Positions 55,909 through 64,000 of a DNA stretch of 64,000 nucleotides are shown piece by piece. How positions within the stretch are numbered: the first letter of the stretch is position 1; each line of letters begins with the position of its first letter. Source of the stretch: an uncultured beta proteobacterium (GTDB lineage: Bacteria > Pseudomonadota > Gammaproteobacteria > Burkholderiales > Rhodocyclaceae); the NCBI GenBank assembly GCA_903908065.1, contig CAIVQO010000033.1, positions 1 to 64,000 of the forward strand, in the 5' to 3' direction. The position numbers were made by a program, and so were the translations under genes. The notes below the pieces were generated by a model. It saw only the letters and a list, made by a program, of their open reading frames with translations. It did not search any database and was not told where the DNA came from.

Positions 55909-57032
55909 AGCTGGTCCAGATCAACCTGCAGCCGCATTTCGGCGGCGGCGAAGTTTATACGGCCTTTTTGTGCCGCGCCTTGTCGCAACTCGGCGTGTCG
56001 ACGCGGTTGCTGGTGCACCCGGCCGCCAAGTTCTGGGATCGACTCGACCTGCCTGCGGACACCGAACGCGTTGCCGTCTCGGTGGCGCTGGCCTCGCATC
56101 TTCCCGAGGGACCGGTGTGGCTCTTGTCGCACGGCCCGTTGCCCGCCGAGCTGCGCGGCACCTTTCCCGGTCGCCTGCGGTCCGCCATCGCCCACATGCC
56201 GGTGCAGGGACGCAATCCCGCGGCCTTTGCCGACCACGACCGCATCTACGCCGTCTCCGGCTGGGTGCGCGACGGCCTTGCGGCGGCCGGCCTGCCGGCC
56301 TGGGAAACACCCTTGTATGGTGTTGCTGCACTGGGCACGCGCGGTGAAGATGGTCCGATCCGACGTCGCAGCCGCTACGACTGGGACCGCCGCAAGGGCC
56401 GCGACCGCCTGTTCGGCCTGCTCGAGCCGGCGCTCGAGGCAGTGCGCGACCATCCGACCTTTGCCCGTCGCGATGGCCTGACGCTGGGCATCGTCTCGCG
56501 CCTGACGCCGATCAAACAGTTCCCGCTCTTGTTCGCCAGGCTCGCGCCGGTGCTCGCGGCGCGACCGGGGATCAGGCTCGAGATCTTCGGCAGCGGCGGC
56601 TATGCCTCGGTGCGCGACCTCGACCACGCGCTCTCATCCCTGCCGTCCGGACAGACGCGCTTCTGGGGCCAGCAGTCGAATGTCGGTGGCATTTACCGGC
56701 AGCTCGACTACCTGCTCTCCGGCCTGCCGGAAAAGGAAGCGCTGGGGCTCAACATCATCGAGGCCCAGGCCTGCGGCACGCCGGTGATCGCGGTGCATGC
56801 GCCACCCTTCACCGAGACTGTGAGCAACGGCGCGACCGGCTTCCTTTACCGTGATCCCCGCGAGGACGACGGCGCCGATTTCGGACGCCTGATGGACGAA
56901 CTGCTGGCCGGCCGGCCGCGTCCGCGACCGGAACTGGCGGAAGGCCATCTGGCGCGCTTTTCCTTCGAGGCCTTCGTCGAACGCTTGCGGCCGGTGGTGG
57001 CCGACGCGCGCGCTCAGCTCAGCCGGGCGTAG
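55905..57032 (+). CDS. Glycosyltransferase family 4
   Basis: MKLVQINLQPHFGGGEVYTAFLCRALSQLGV; LPEKEALGLNIIEAQACGTPVIAVHAPPFTETV. Confidence 0.9.
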   Translation: MKLVQINLQPHFGGGEVYTAFLCRALSQLGVSTRLLVHPAAKFWDRLDLPADTERVAVSVALASHLPEGPVWLLSHGPLPAELRGTFPGRLRSAIAHMPVQGRNPAAFADHDRIYAVSGWVRDGLAAAGLPAWETPLYGVAALGTRGEDGPIRRRSRYDWDRRKGRDRLFGLLEPALEAVRDHPTFARRDGLTLGIVSRLTPIKQFPLLFARLAPVLAARPGIRLEIFGSGGYASVRDLDHALSSLPSGQTRFWGQQSNVGGIYRQLDYLLSGLPEKEALGLNIIEAQACGTPVIAVHAPPFTETVSNGATGFLYRDPREDDGADFGRLMDELLAGRPRPRPELAEGHLARFSFEAFVERLRPVVADARAQLSRA

Positions 57033-58132
57033 AGCGCCACCAGCTGCGCCGCCATGATGGCCGGGTCTAGCCCGGCAACGCTGACGCGTGCCGCATCGCG
57101 CATCCGTGCTGCATTCGCGCAGAGTTCGTCGAGGCCGGCCGCGATCGCCGCCACGTCGCCTGCCTTGACCACGCGTCCGCTGTCGGCATTCAGCAACTCG
57201 GCGGCTCCGCAGGTATCGGTGGTCAATACCGGCAGCCCGCAGGCCAGTGCCTCCAGCGCGGCATTCGGCAACGGGTCGTAATGCGTCGGCAGGGCGAACA
57301 GGTCGGCCGCGCCATAGAACGGCCGCACGTCGGTCTGGGCGCCGAGGAACATGACGCGTTGATCGACGCCCAGGGTCTGCGCCAGATTGCGCATCAGGGA
57401 TTCCTGCTTGTCGCGCCCGACCACCCAGAGCATGGCATCCGTGCGCTGCATCTGCTTCAGGGCGCGCAGCAGCGAGGGCAAACCCTTGCGCTCGTAGCCG
57501 GAGCCCACGTAGAGCATCACAGGCGCCGCGGCGCCGGTGCCAGCGCGCTGCGTCTCGCCGAGAATTTTGCGCCGCAGGCCCTCGCCGTGCTCCCGGCGCA
57601 AACGGGGGTGGAAGCTCTCGAGGTCGACGCCGTTGTGGATCACGTGCAGCTTGTCGGCGGCGAGGCCGAAGCGGCGTGCGATGTCGTCGCGCACCATGCG
57701 CGAATTGCAGATCACCGCGCGCAGGGCGGGGTGGCGGAACATCTCGGCCTCGGCCTTCAGCGTGTAACGGTGCCAGGGCGCGTAGCGGTCGCTGGTGCGA
57801 CCGCGCAGGTCCAGCCAGGTGGCATGGACGCCATCCCCAGCGCGATAGATGTCGCAGCCCGGAATCCGTTCGTGGCTTTGCACCAGGTCGAAGCGACCTT
57901 CGGCCACGAGGCGCTGCACCGCGCGCGCAAAACCGGCGTCGCGCCAAGTGCGGCCGAGGTAGAAGGGATTCAGGCGCAGCGCATGGGCGCCACCGCTCGC
58001 CTCGCCCTGCCACTGGCGCGCCACCATGGTGACATCTACACCCTTGGCGGTCAGCGCGGCCAGCGCGCGTTCGACGAAACGCTCGGCGCCGCCAAAAGGA
58101 GTGTACTTTTGCCGCACGATGGCGAGCTTCAC
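57014..58132 (-). CDS. Glycosyltransferase family 4 (WaaG-like)
   Basis: KLAIVRQKYTPFGGAERFVERALAAL; YVGSGYERKGLPSLLRAL; PLPNAALEALACGLPVLTTDTCGAAEL. Confidence 0.9.
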   Translation of the reverse strand: MKLAIVRQKYTPFGGAERFVERALAALTAKGVDVTMVARQWQGEASGGAHALRLNPFYLGRTWRDAGFARAVQRLVAEGRFDLVQSHERIPGCDIYRAGDGVHATWLDLRGRTSDRYAPWHRYTLKAEAEMFRHPALRAVICNSRMVRDDIARRFGLAADKLHVIHNGVDLESFHPRLRREHGEGLRRKILGETQRAGTGAAAPVMLYVGSGYERKGLPSLLRALKQMQRTDAMLWVVGRDKQESLMRNLAQTLGVDQRVMFLGAQTDVRPFYGAADLFALPTHYDPLPNAALEALACGLPVLTTDTCGAAELLNADSGRVVKAGDVAAIAAGLDELCANAARMRDAARVSVAGLDPAIMAAQLVALYARLS

Positions 58133-59211
58133 GCCAACAGCTCCTCGCAAGCGGCCAGCACCTGGGACACCGGCAGGGTGGTGAGGCACTCGCTGACCTT
58201 GCTGTCGTCGCAACCGGCGCGGCCGCAGGGGCGGCAGGGGTGGTTCAACGAGGCCACCACCCTATGTCCTTCGCCCCACGGCCCCCATTCGCTATCCCCC
58301 GAAGGTCCGAAGATGCCTATGGTGGGCGTGCCCATGGCGGCCGCAATGTGCATCGGCGCCGAATCGACACCGACGAACAGTCGCGCACGCACCGCCAGGG
58401 CGGCGAGTTCCTTGAGCGACAGCTGGCCGGACAGGTCCAGTGCCGGCGGCGTCCCCGGGCGGCGCGCGGCGATGACCGCGGCCAGCAACTCCTTTTCCTT
58501 GGCGTCAGGTGCGCAGCTCAGCACCAGCGGCCAGCCGCGTGCTGCCAGCTCATCGCACAGCGTCGCAACGCGCTCCGCCGGCCAGCACTTGAAGCCCCAG
58601 CGCGACGCCGGATGGACATGGATGAAGCGGCCCGCAACCAGTCCGTGCGCGGCCAGCAGCTGTGCGATGCGCGCGTCTGCCGCCGCACCGGGCACCAGGC
58701 TGACACGCATGTCCTGCGGCGTCGGCTGGATGCCCAGCGCGCGCAGGCTGTCGAGGTTGGTATCGACGGTATGACGATCGGGATGCGACTGCGCCGGGTA
58801 GAGATGGGTAAAGCTCTTCTCCCAGAACCCGGCACGAAATTTCGGCGCCACCGACCAGCGGGGACGCAGCAGCCGCACCAGCCAGGCTCCGCGCGTATGC
58901 ACCGACAGGTGCACCACGAGGTCATAGCGGCGGGCGCGCAAGGCGCGGATCAGACGCCACTCGGCGCCGGTCTGGCGCTTCAGGCCCTGGCGCTTCCAGT
59001 TGCGGTCGATCAGGTGCAGCTGCGAAAGCGCGGGATGCCCTTCCAGCATCGGGGCCGTATCGGCATACACCAGGGCATCGACCTCGCATGCCGGCGCATG
59101 GCGCTTGAGCGTCGACAGCACCGGCGCGGCCAGCAACACGTCACCGTGGTGGCGCAACTTGATCACCAGCGCGCGGCGCAGGCCGGCGGTGGAGAAGGCG
59201 GGCGTGGACAT
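58129..59211 (-). CDS. Heptosyltransferase, GT9 (WaaQ/RfaQ-like)
   Basis: RRALVIKLRHHGDVLLAAPVLSTLKRHAP; FIHVHPASRWGFKCWPAERVATLCDEL; VGVDSAPMHIAAAMGTPTIGIFGPSG. Confidence 0.92.
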   Translation of the reverse strand: MSTPAFSTAGLRRALVIKLRHHGDVLLAAPVLSTLKRHAPACEVDALVYADTAPMLEGHPALSQLHLIDRNWKRQGLKRQTGAEWRLIRALRARRYDLVVHLSVHTRGAWLVRLLRPRWSVAPKFRAGFWEKSFTHLYPAQSHPDRHTVDTNLDSLRALGIQPTPQDMRVSLVPGAAADARIAQLLAAHGLVAGRFIHVHPASRWGFKCWPAERVATLCDELAARGWPLVLSCAPDAKEKELLAAVIAARRPGTPPALDLSGQLSLKELAALAVRARLFVGVDSAPMHIAAAMGTPTIGIFGPSGDSEWGPWGEGHRVVASLNHPCRPCGRAGCDDSKVSECLTTLPVSQVLAACEELLA

Positions 59212-59315
59212 GGGTGCATTTTGCCAGACGGGCCGTGGCCACCACTCAGGCAACACATGCAAATTGCTTCCTTGTTGCTTGACCTGATTAGGCTTTTCCG
59301 TGAAACTTGCTCCCC

Positions 59316-59510
59316 ATGAGCATTTCCCTCGATCAGCTGGAGCGAAAGGTGGACCAAATGGTCGACCTCTGCGCCAGCCTGCGCAGCGAGAATCAGGATT
59401 TGCGCGCCCATGTAGCCAGCCTGGAAGCGGACAAGGCGGCGCTGACGCGGAAGATCGACCTCACCTGCGAGCGCCTCGAAGGCCTGATGGAAAGGCTGCC
59501 CGAGGAATGA
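59316..59510 (+). CDS. ZapB-like small coiled-coil protein (TIGR02449 family)
   Basis: LDQLERKVDQMVDLCASLRSENQDLRAHVASLEADKAAL; immediately before zapA. Confidence 0.85.
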   Translation: MSISLDQLERKVDQMVDLCASLRSENQDLRAHVASLEADKAALTRKIDLTCERLEGLMERLPEE

Positions 59511-59821
59511 GCAATACGCTCGAGATCAAGCTGCTGGGCAAGGAGTATCGCGTAGCCTGCAAGCCGGAGGAGCGCGAAGGCCTGTTGGCTGCAGTCGCCC
59601 TGCTCGACGGCAAACTGGCCGAAGCCGGGGACAAGACCAAGGGCAACCACGAACGTACCGCGGTGATGGTGGCGCTGAATCTCGCGCATGAACTTCTCGT
59701 CGCACGGGATACGCCTGAACAACACGCAGTGGCACTTGAACAGGAAACGATTCAGCGTAGAATCGATTCCATCGAAGCCAAGCTCGACCAGTCGCTGGCA
59801 CAGCACGAGCAGCTGTTCTGA
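59507..59821 (+). CDS. zapA: Cell division protein ZapA
   Basis: LEIKLLGKEYRVACKPEEREGLLAAVALLDGKLAE; upstream of the 6S RNA-like locus. Confidence 0.94.
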   Translation: MSNTLEIKLLGKEYRVACKPEEREGLLAAVALLDGKLAEAGDKTKGNHERTAVMVALNLAHELLVARDTPEQHAVALEQETIQRRIDSIEAKLDQSLAQHEQLF

Positions 59822-59837
59822 ACCTGGCTTCCCAGGG

Positions 59838-60016
59838 TTTCCCCTGCGGTGTTCGCCAAGGCCATACATTCCTTGAACCAATACCGATTGGCATCGGCCG
59901 CTGCCCCAAGACGCCGCTGTTGTGAGCGCCCCAAGTGAGTGCACCTGATGCGGCAGGAACGCGGCCAATCTGAACTCAGGTTCAGGATGCCGGCCAAACG
60001 GCACAGGCGGGGGAAT
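59838..60016 (+). ncRNA. ssrS: 6S RNA (ssrS), approximate boundaries
   Basis: TTTCCCCTGCGGTGTTCGCC...CCTTGAACC...GGCACAGGCGGGGGAA with complementary ends; conserved location after zapA. Confidence 0.82.
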
Positions 60017-60022
60017 CAAATT

Positions 60023-60052
60023 CAGGGCGCGAGTTTCGCGCCCTGTTTCTTT
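60023..60052 (+). terminator. Rho-independent terminator after the 6S RNA locus
   Basis: CAGGGCGCGA-GTT-TCGCGCCCTG followed by TTTCTTT. Confidence 0.85.
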
Positions 60053-60079
60053 ATGCCTTCGCGCGACTGGGTGGATGTC

Positions 60080-60552
<473 letters not shown>

Positions 60553-60556
<4 letters not shown>

Positions 60557-61353
60557 CGCTCTGGTGGCTGGGTTACCCGCTGCTCGGCGCCTTTGCCGGC
60601 TTCGTCGCCGGCCTGTTCGGCGTTGGCGGCGGGCTGACCATCGTGCCGCTGCTGCTGATGCTGTTCCAGGCCCAGGACTTCCCGCCCCAGCATGCAATGC
60701 ACCTGGCATTGGGCACCTCGATGGCGACCATCGTGCTGACATCGATCTCGAGCATGCGCGCCCACCATGGCCACGGCGCGGTGCGCTGGGACATCGTCAA
60801 GTCCTTCGCGCCCGGCCTGATGGCAGGAACTTTTGCCGGCACCTTCGTCGCCGCCGCCATTCCCACCCGGCCGCTGGCGGTCGTCTTCACCGGCATCGTG
60901 TTCTACGCCTCGGCGACGATGCTGCTGGACCGCAAGCCGAAGCCTTCGCGCCAGCTTCCAGGCCCTGTCGGCATGGCCGCCGTGGGCACCGGCATCGGCG
61001 TGGTGTCGAGCCTGGTCGCCGCCGGCGGCGGCTTCCTGTCGATCCCCTTCATGGTCTTCTGCAACGTGGTCATCCATCAGGCGGTGGGCACCTCGGCGGC
61101 GCTCGGTTTTCCGATCGCCGTGGCCGGCGCGATCGGTTACCTCGTCAGCGGCATGAAGGCAGTTGGCCTGCCGGAATACTCGCTGGGCTACATCTACCTG
61201 CCGGCCTTGGTCGGCGTGATCGTCGTCAGCATGCTGGTGGCACCGATCGGCGCGCGCTTCGCGCACTCGCTGCCGGTGAAGCCGCTCAAGCGCGGCTTCG
61301 GCGTCTTCCTTGCACTGCTGGCGCTGCAGATGACGTGGCGCCTGCTGCGCTGA
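60553..61353 (+). CDS. Sulfite exporter TauE/SafE family protein
   Basis: LLGAFAGFVAGLFGVGGGLTIVPLLLMLF; 8 TM; ALGTSMATIVLTSISS. Confidence 0.94.
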
Positions 61354-61430
61354 CTGCACGCAGCTGCAATCAAATTTCCGCAGTAGCGGATTAAAAAATT
61401 CAGTGCCGTTTGCTGCACCGCAGCGTGAGG

Positions 61431-61455
61431 TTTTGCGGATGGTGTTGCGGCAAAA
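61431..61455. promoter_or_regulatory. Inverted repeat in leader of the acyl-CoA synthetase gene (candidate operator)
   Basis: TTTTGC-N13-GCAAAA in the 170-bp intergenic region. Confidence 0.3.
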
Positions 61456-61523
61456 TCCGACGTTCCGCCAAAGGCGGAGTCATCTAAAAGACGAATAACA
61501 CATCAAGCCCCGTGGGAGTATCC

Positions 61524-63047
61524 ATGTCCGACCCTGTTACCCTGCAAGCCCTGTTGTCCACTGGTGCCGATGGCGCTGCCGCGATCGGCGCGCCCTCGCG
61601 CAAATCCCTCGCCCACGGAGAGCTGCGTGCCCTGATCGGGCGTACCGTTGCCCGCTTGAATGAGCTTGGCGCCGGCCGTAACGATCGCGTCGCCATCGTT
61701 CTGCCCAATGGCCCCGAGATGGCCGCCTGCTTTCTCGCGGTGGCCTCGGGCACGGCCTCGGCACCACTCAACCCGGCGTACCGCCAGGACGAATTCGAGT
61801 TCTACCTTGGCGACCTCAATGCCAAGCTGCTGATCGCCATGCAGGGCGTGGACACTCCGGCGCGTGCCGCCGCCGCCAAGCTTGGCGTGCCCATCGTCGA
61901 ACTGGTGCCCGATACCACGGCGGGCGCCGGAAGTTTCACGCTGCAAGGCGCGGGCGCGGGCAGCGCCGCCGCCAACGGCGGCTTCGCCCAGCCGGACGAC
62001 GTCGCCATGGTGCTGCACACCTCGGGCACCACCTCGCGGCCGAAGATCGTGCCGCTGTCGCAGAAAAACCTGTGCGCCTCGGCGCGCAACATCCGCGGCA
62101 CCCTGGCCTTCACCGCCAAGGACCGCGGCCTCAACATCATGCCGCTGTTCCATATCCACGGCCTGATCGCCGGCGTGCTGGCACCGATCTCGGCCGGCTC
62201 GGAAGTGTTCTGCTCGCCCGGCTTCGATGCGCTGAAGTTCTTCGGCTGGATGGACGAGTGCCATCCCACCTGGTACACCGCGGTGCCGACGATGCACCAG
62301 GCCATCCTCACCCGCGCCGGGCGCAACAAGGAGATCATCGCCAAGAATCCGCTGCGCTTCCTGCGTTCCTCATCGTCCTCCATTCCGCCGCAAGTCATCA
62401 CCGAACTCGAAGCCGTGTTCGGCGCGCCGCTGATCGAAGCCTACGGCATGACCGAGGCGACGCACCAAATGGCCAGCAACCCCTTGCCGCCCGCCACGCG
62501 GAAACCCGGCTCAGTCGGCCTGCCCGGCGGACCGGAAGTCGAAATCATGGATGAAGCCGGCAACATCCTGCCGGCCAACACCGTGGGCGAGATCGTGATC
62601 CGCGGCGCCAACGTCACCGTTGGCTATGAGAACAATCCCAAGGCCAATGCCGAGGGCTTCACCAACGGCTGGTTCCGCACCGGCGACCAGGGCGTCAAGG
62701 ACAGCGAGGGCTACATTTCGCTCACCGGCCGCCTCAAGGAGATCATCAACCGCGGTGGCGAGAAGATCTCGCCGCGCGAGATCGATGAAGTCATCATGGA
62801 CCACCCCGCCGTGGCGCAGGTGGTCTGCTTCGCCGTGCCCCACCCGAAGCTGGGCGAGGAAGTCGGCGCTGCCGTGGTGCTCAAGGAAGGTGCCAGCGCC
62901 ACCGAAAAGGACATCCAGGCTTTCGTCGCCACCCGAGTCGCCGACTTCAAGGTGCCGAAGAAGCTGCTGATCCTGCCCGAGATCCCCAAGGGGGCGACCG
63001 GCAAGCTGCAACGCATCGGCCTGGCGCAAAAGCTTGGCCTTGCCTGA
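61524..63047 (+). CDS. Acyl-CoA synthetase, oxalate-CoA ligase-like (AAE3/Pcs60 type)
   Basis: VLHTSGTTSRPKIVPLSQKNL; AYGMTEATHQMASNPLPPATRKPGSVGLP; GRLKEIINRGGEKISPREID; PKGATGKLQRIGLA. Confidence 0.85.
   Translation: MSDPVTLQALLSTGADGAAAIGAPSRKSLAHGELRALIGRTVARLNELGAGRNDRVAIVLPNGPEMAACFLAVASGTASAPLNPAYRQDEFEFYLGDLNAKLLIAMQGVDTPARAAAAKLGVPIVELVPDTTAGAGSFTLQGAGAGSAAANGGFAQPDDVAMVLHTSGTTSRPKIVPLSQKNLCASARNIRGTLAFTAKDRGLNIMPLFHIHGLIAGVLAPISAGSEVFCSPGFDALKFFGWMDECHPTWYTAVPTMHQAILTRAGRNKEIIAKNPLRFLRSSSSSIPPQVITELEAVFGAPLIEAYGMTEATHQMASNPLPPATRKPGSVGLPGGPEVEIMDEAGNILPANTVGEIVIRGANVTVGYENNPKANAEGFTNGWFRTGDQGVKDSEGYISLTGRLKEIINRGGEKISPREIDEVIMDHPAVAQVVCFAVPHPKLGEEVGAAVVLKEGASATEKDIQAFVATRVADFKVPKKLLILPEIPKGATGKLQRIGLAQKLGLA
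62860..62869 (-). repeat. Dispersed motif GCGCCGACTT copy 9
   Basis: AAGTCGGCGC on + strand; acyl-CoA synthetase gene. Confidence 0.7.
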
Positions 63048-63093
63048 TCCAGAACAACCAACAACAAACCGTCATTTCCCCGAGGAGACCACC

Positions 63094-64000
63094 ATGAAGC
63101 TGACCAAGATCGCCGCCGCCGTCGGCGCCATTGCCGCACTCTGCATCGCCCCTGCCGCCCAGGCCTGGGAACCGACCAAGCCGGTCGAGTTCGTGGTCCC
63201 TGCCGGTACCGGCGGCGGCGCCGACCAGATGGCGCGCTTCATCCAAGGTGTGGTGACCAAGCACAAGCTGATGAAACAGCCCATCGTGGTGGTGAACAAA
63301 TCCGGCGGCGCCGGCGCCGAGGGTTTCCTCGAGGTCAAGGGCTCGGCCGGCAACCCGCACAAGATCATCATCACCCTGTCCAACCTGTTCACCACGCCGC
63401 TGGCCACCGCCGTGCCTTTCAACTGGCGCGACCTGACGCCGGTGGCGATGCTGGCGCTCGACGAGTTCGTGCTCTGGGTGAATGCCGAGTCGCCGCACAA
63501 GACCGCCAAGGACTATGTTTCGGCGATCAAGATGGGTGCCGACAACAAGTTCAAGATGGCCGGCACCGGCTCCAAGCAGGAAGACCAGATCATCACCGTG
63601 CTGGTTGAGAAGGCTGCCGGCAAGAAGCTCACCTACGTGCCCTTCAAGGGTGGCGGTGATGTCGCCGTGCAGTTGGTCGGCAAGCATGTCGATTCCACGG
63701 TCAATAACCCGATCGAGGCCGAGGCCCATTGGCGCTCGGGCAAGCTGCGCGCGCTGTGCGTGATGGACGCCAATCCCCTGCCGTACAAGACCAAGGTCAC
63801 CGCGACGCAGTCCTGGGCCGACATTCCCACCTGCAAGTCGGCCGGCATCGATGCCGAATACCTGATGCTGCGCGGCATCTTCATGACCCCGAACGCCACG
63901 CCGGATCAGGTGGCGTTCTACGTCGACCTGTTCAAGAAGATGCGCGAGTTGCCGGAGTGGAAGGAGTTCATGGAGAAGGGTGCCTTCAACCAGACCTTCA
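63094..64000 (+). CDS. Tripartite tricarboxylate transporter (TctC/Bug-type) substrate-binding protein, 3' truncated
   Basis: Uninterrupted frame to window end, not in ORF track; MKLTKIAAAVGAIAALCIAPAAQAWEPTKPVEFVVPAGTGGGADQMARFIQGVV; AGTGSKQEDQIITVLVEKAAGKKLTYVPFKGGGDVAVQLVGKHVDSTVNNP. Confidence 0.9.
   Translation, partial: MKLTKIAAAVGAIAALCIAPAAQAWEPTKPVEFVVPAGTGGGADQMARFIQGVVTKHKLMKQPIVVVNKSGGAGAEGFLEVKGSAGNPHKIIITLSNLFTTPLATAVPFNWRDLTPVAMLALDEFVLWVNAESPHKTAKDYVSAIKMGADNKFKMAGTGSKQEDQIITVLVEKAAGKKLTYVPFKGGGDVAVQLVGKHVDSTVNNPIEAEAHWRSGKLRALCVMDANPLPYKTKVTATQSWADIPTCKSAGIDAEYLMLRGIFMTPNATPDQVAFYVDLFKKMRELPEWKEFMEKGAFNQTF

Overview
GC-rich chromosomal window that looks betaproteobacterial (Rhodocyclales/Nitrosomonadales-like is inference). 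It is mostly housekeeping, and nearly every base is assigned to a CDS. Order: F0F1 ATP synthase operon (atpB partial, then E-F-H-A-G-D-C) ending in a strong terminator; tripartite RND efflux operon; heme c protein; ubiJ/Tim44-like/ubiE/DUF971; phoBR; PilZ, HIT and a large DUF3683-type FAD/Fe-S oxidoreductase; lemA plus two TPM-domain genes; MATE; metW-metX-ptsI-ptsH-EIIA-apbE-gshB-gshA (minus strand); a caspase-fold lipoprotein; an orphan DNA methyltransferase; LOG family and polA; a long translationally coupled LPS/glycan cluster (msbA to heptosyltransferase); ZapB-like/zapA followed by a 6S RNA-like locus; EVE; TauE/SafE; an oxalate-CoA-ligase-like gene; and a 3'-truncated TctC-type binding protein absent from the ORF track. 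No tRNA, rRNA, CRISPR array, prophage or transposase was recognised. The most unusual signal is a dispersed 10-mer GCGCCGACTT (extended RGCGCCGACTTYY). It has 9 exact copies in both orientations and encodes unrelated peptides in different frames, so it looks like a DNA-level repeat, possibly uptake-sequence-like. Other points of interest are a 50-bp tandem duplication of a glycosyltransferase start that creates a 17-codon coupled mini-ORF, a low-GC patch inside the O-antigen ligase gene, and three hairpins between ptsH and the EIIA gene. All calls come from reading the sequence and ORF track; no searches were run.
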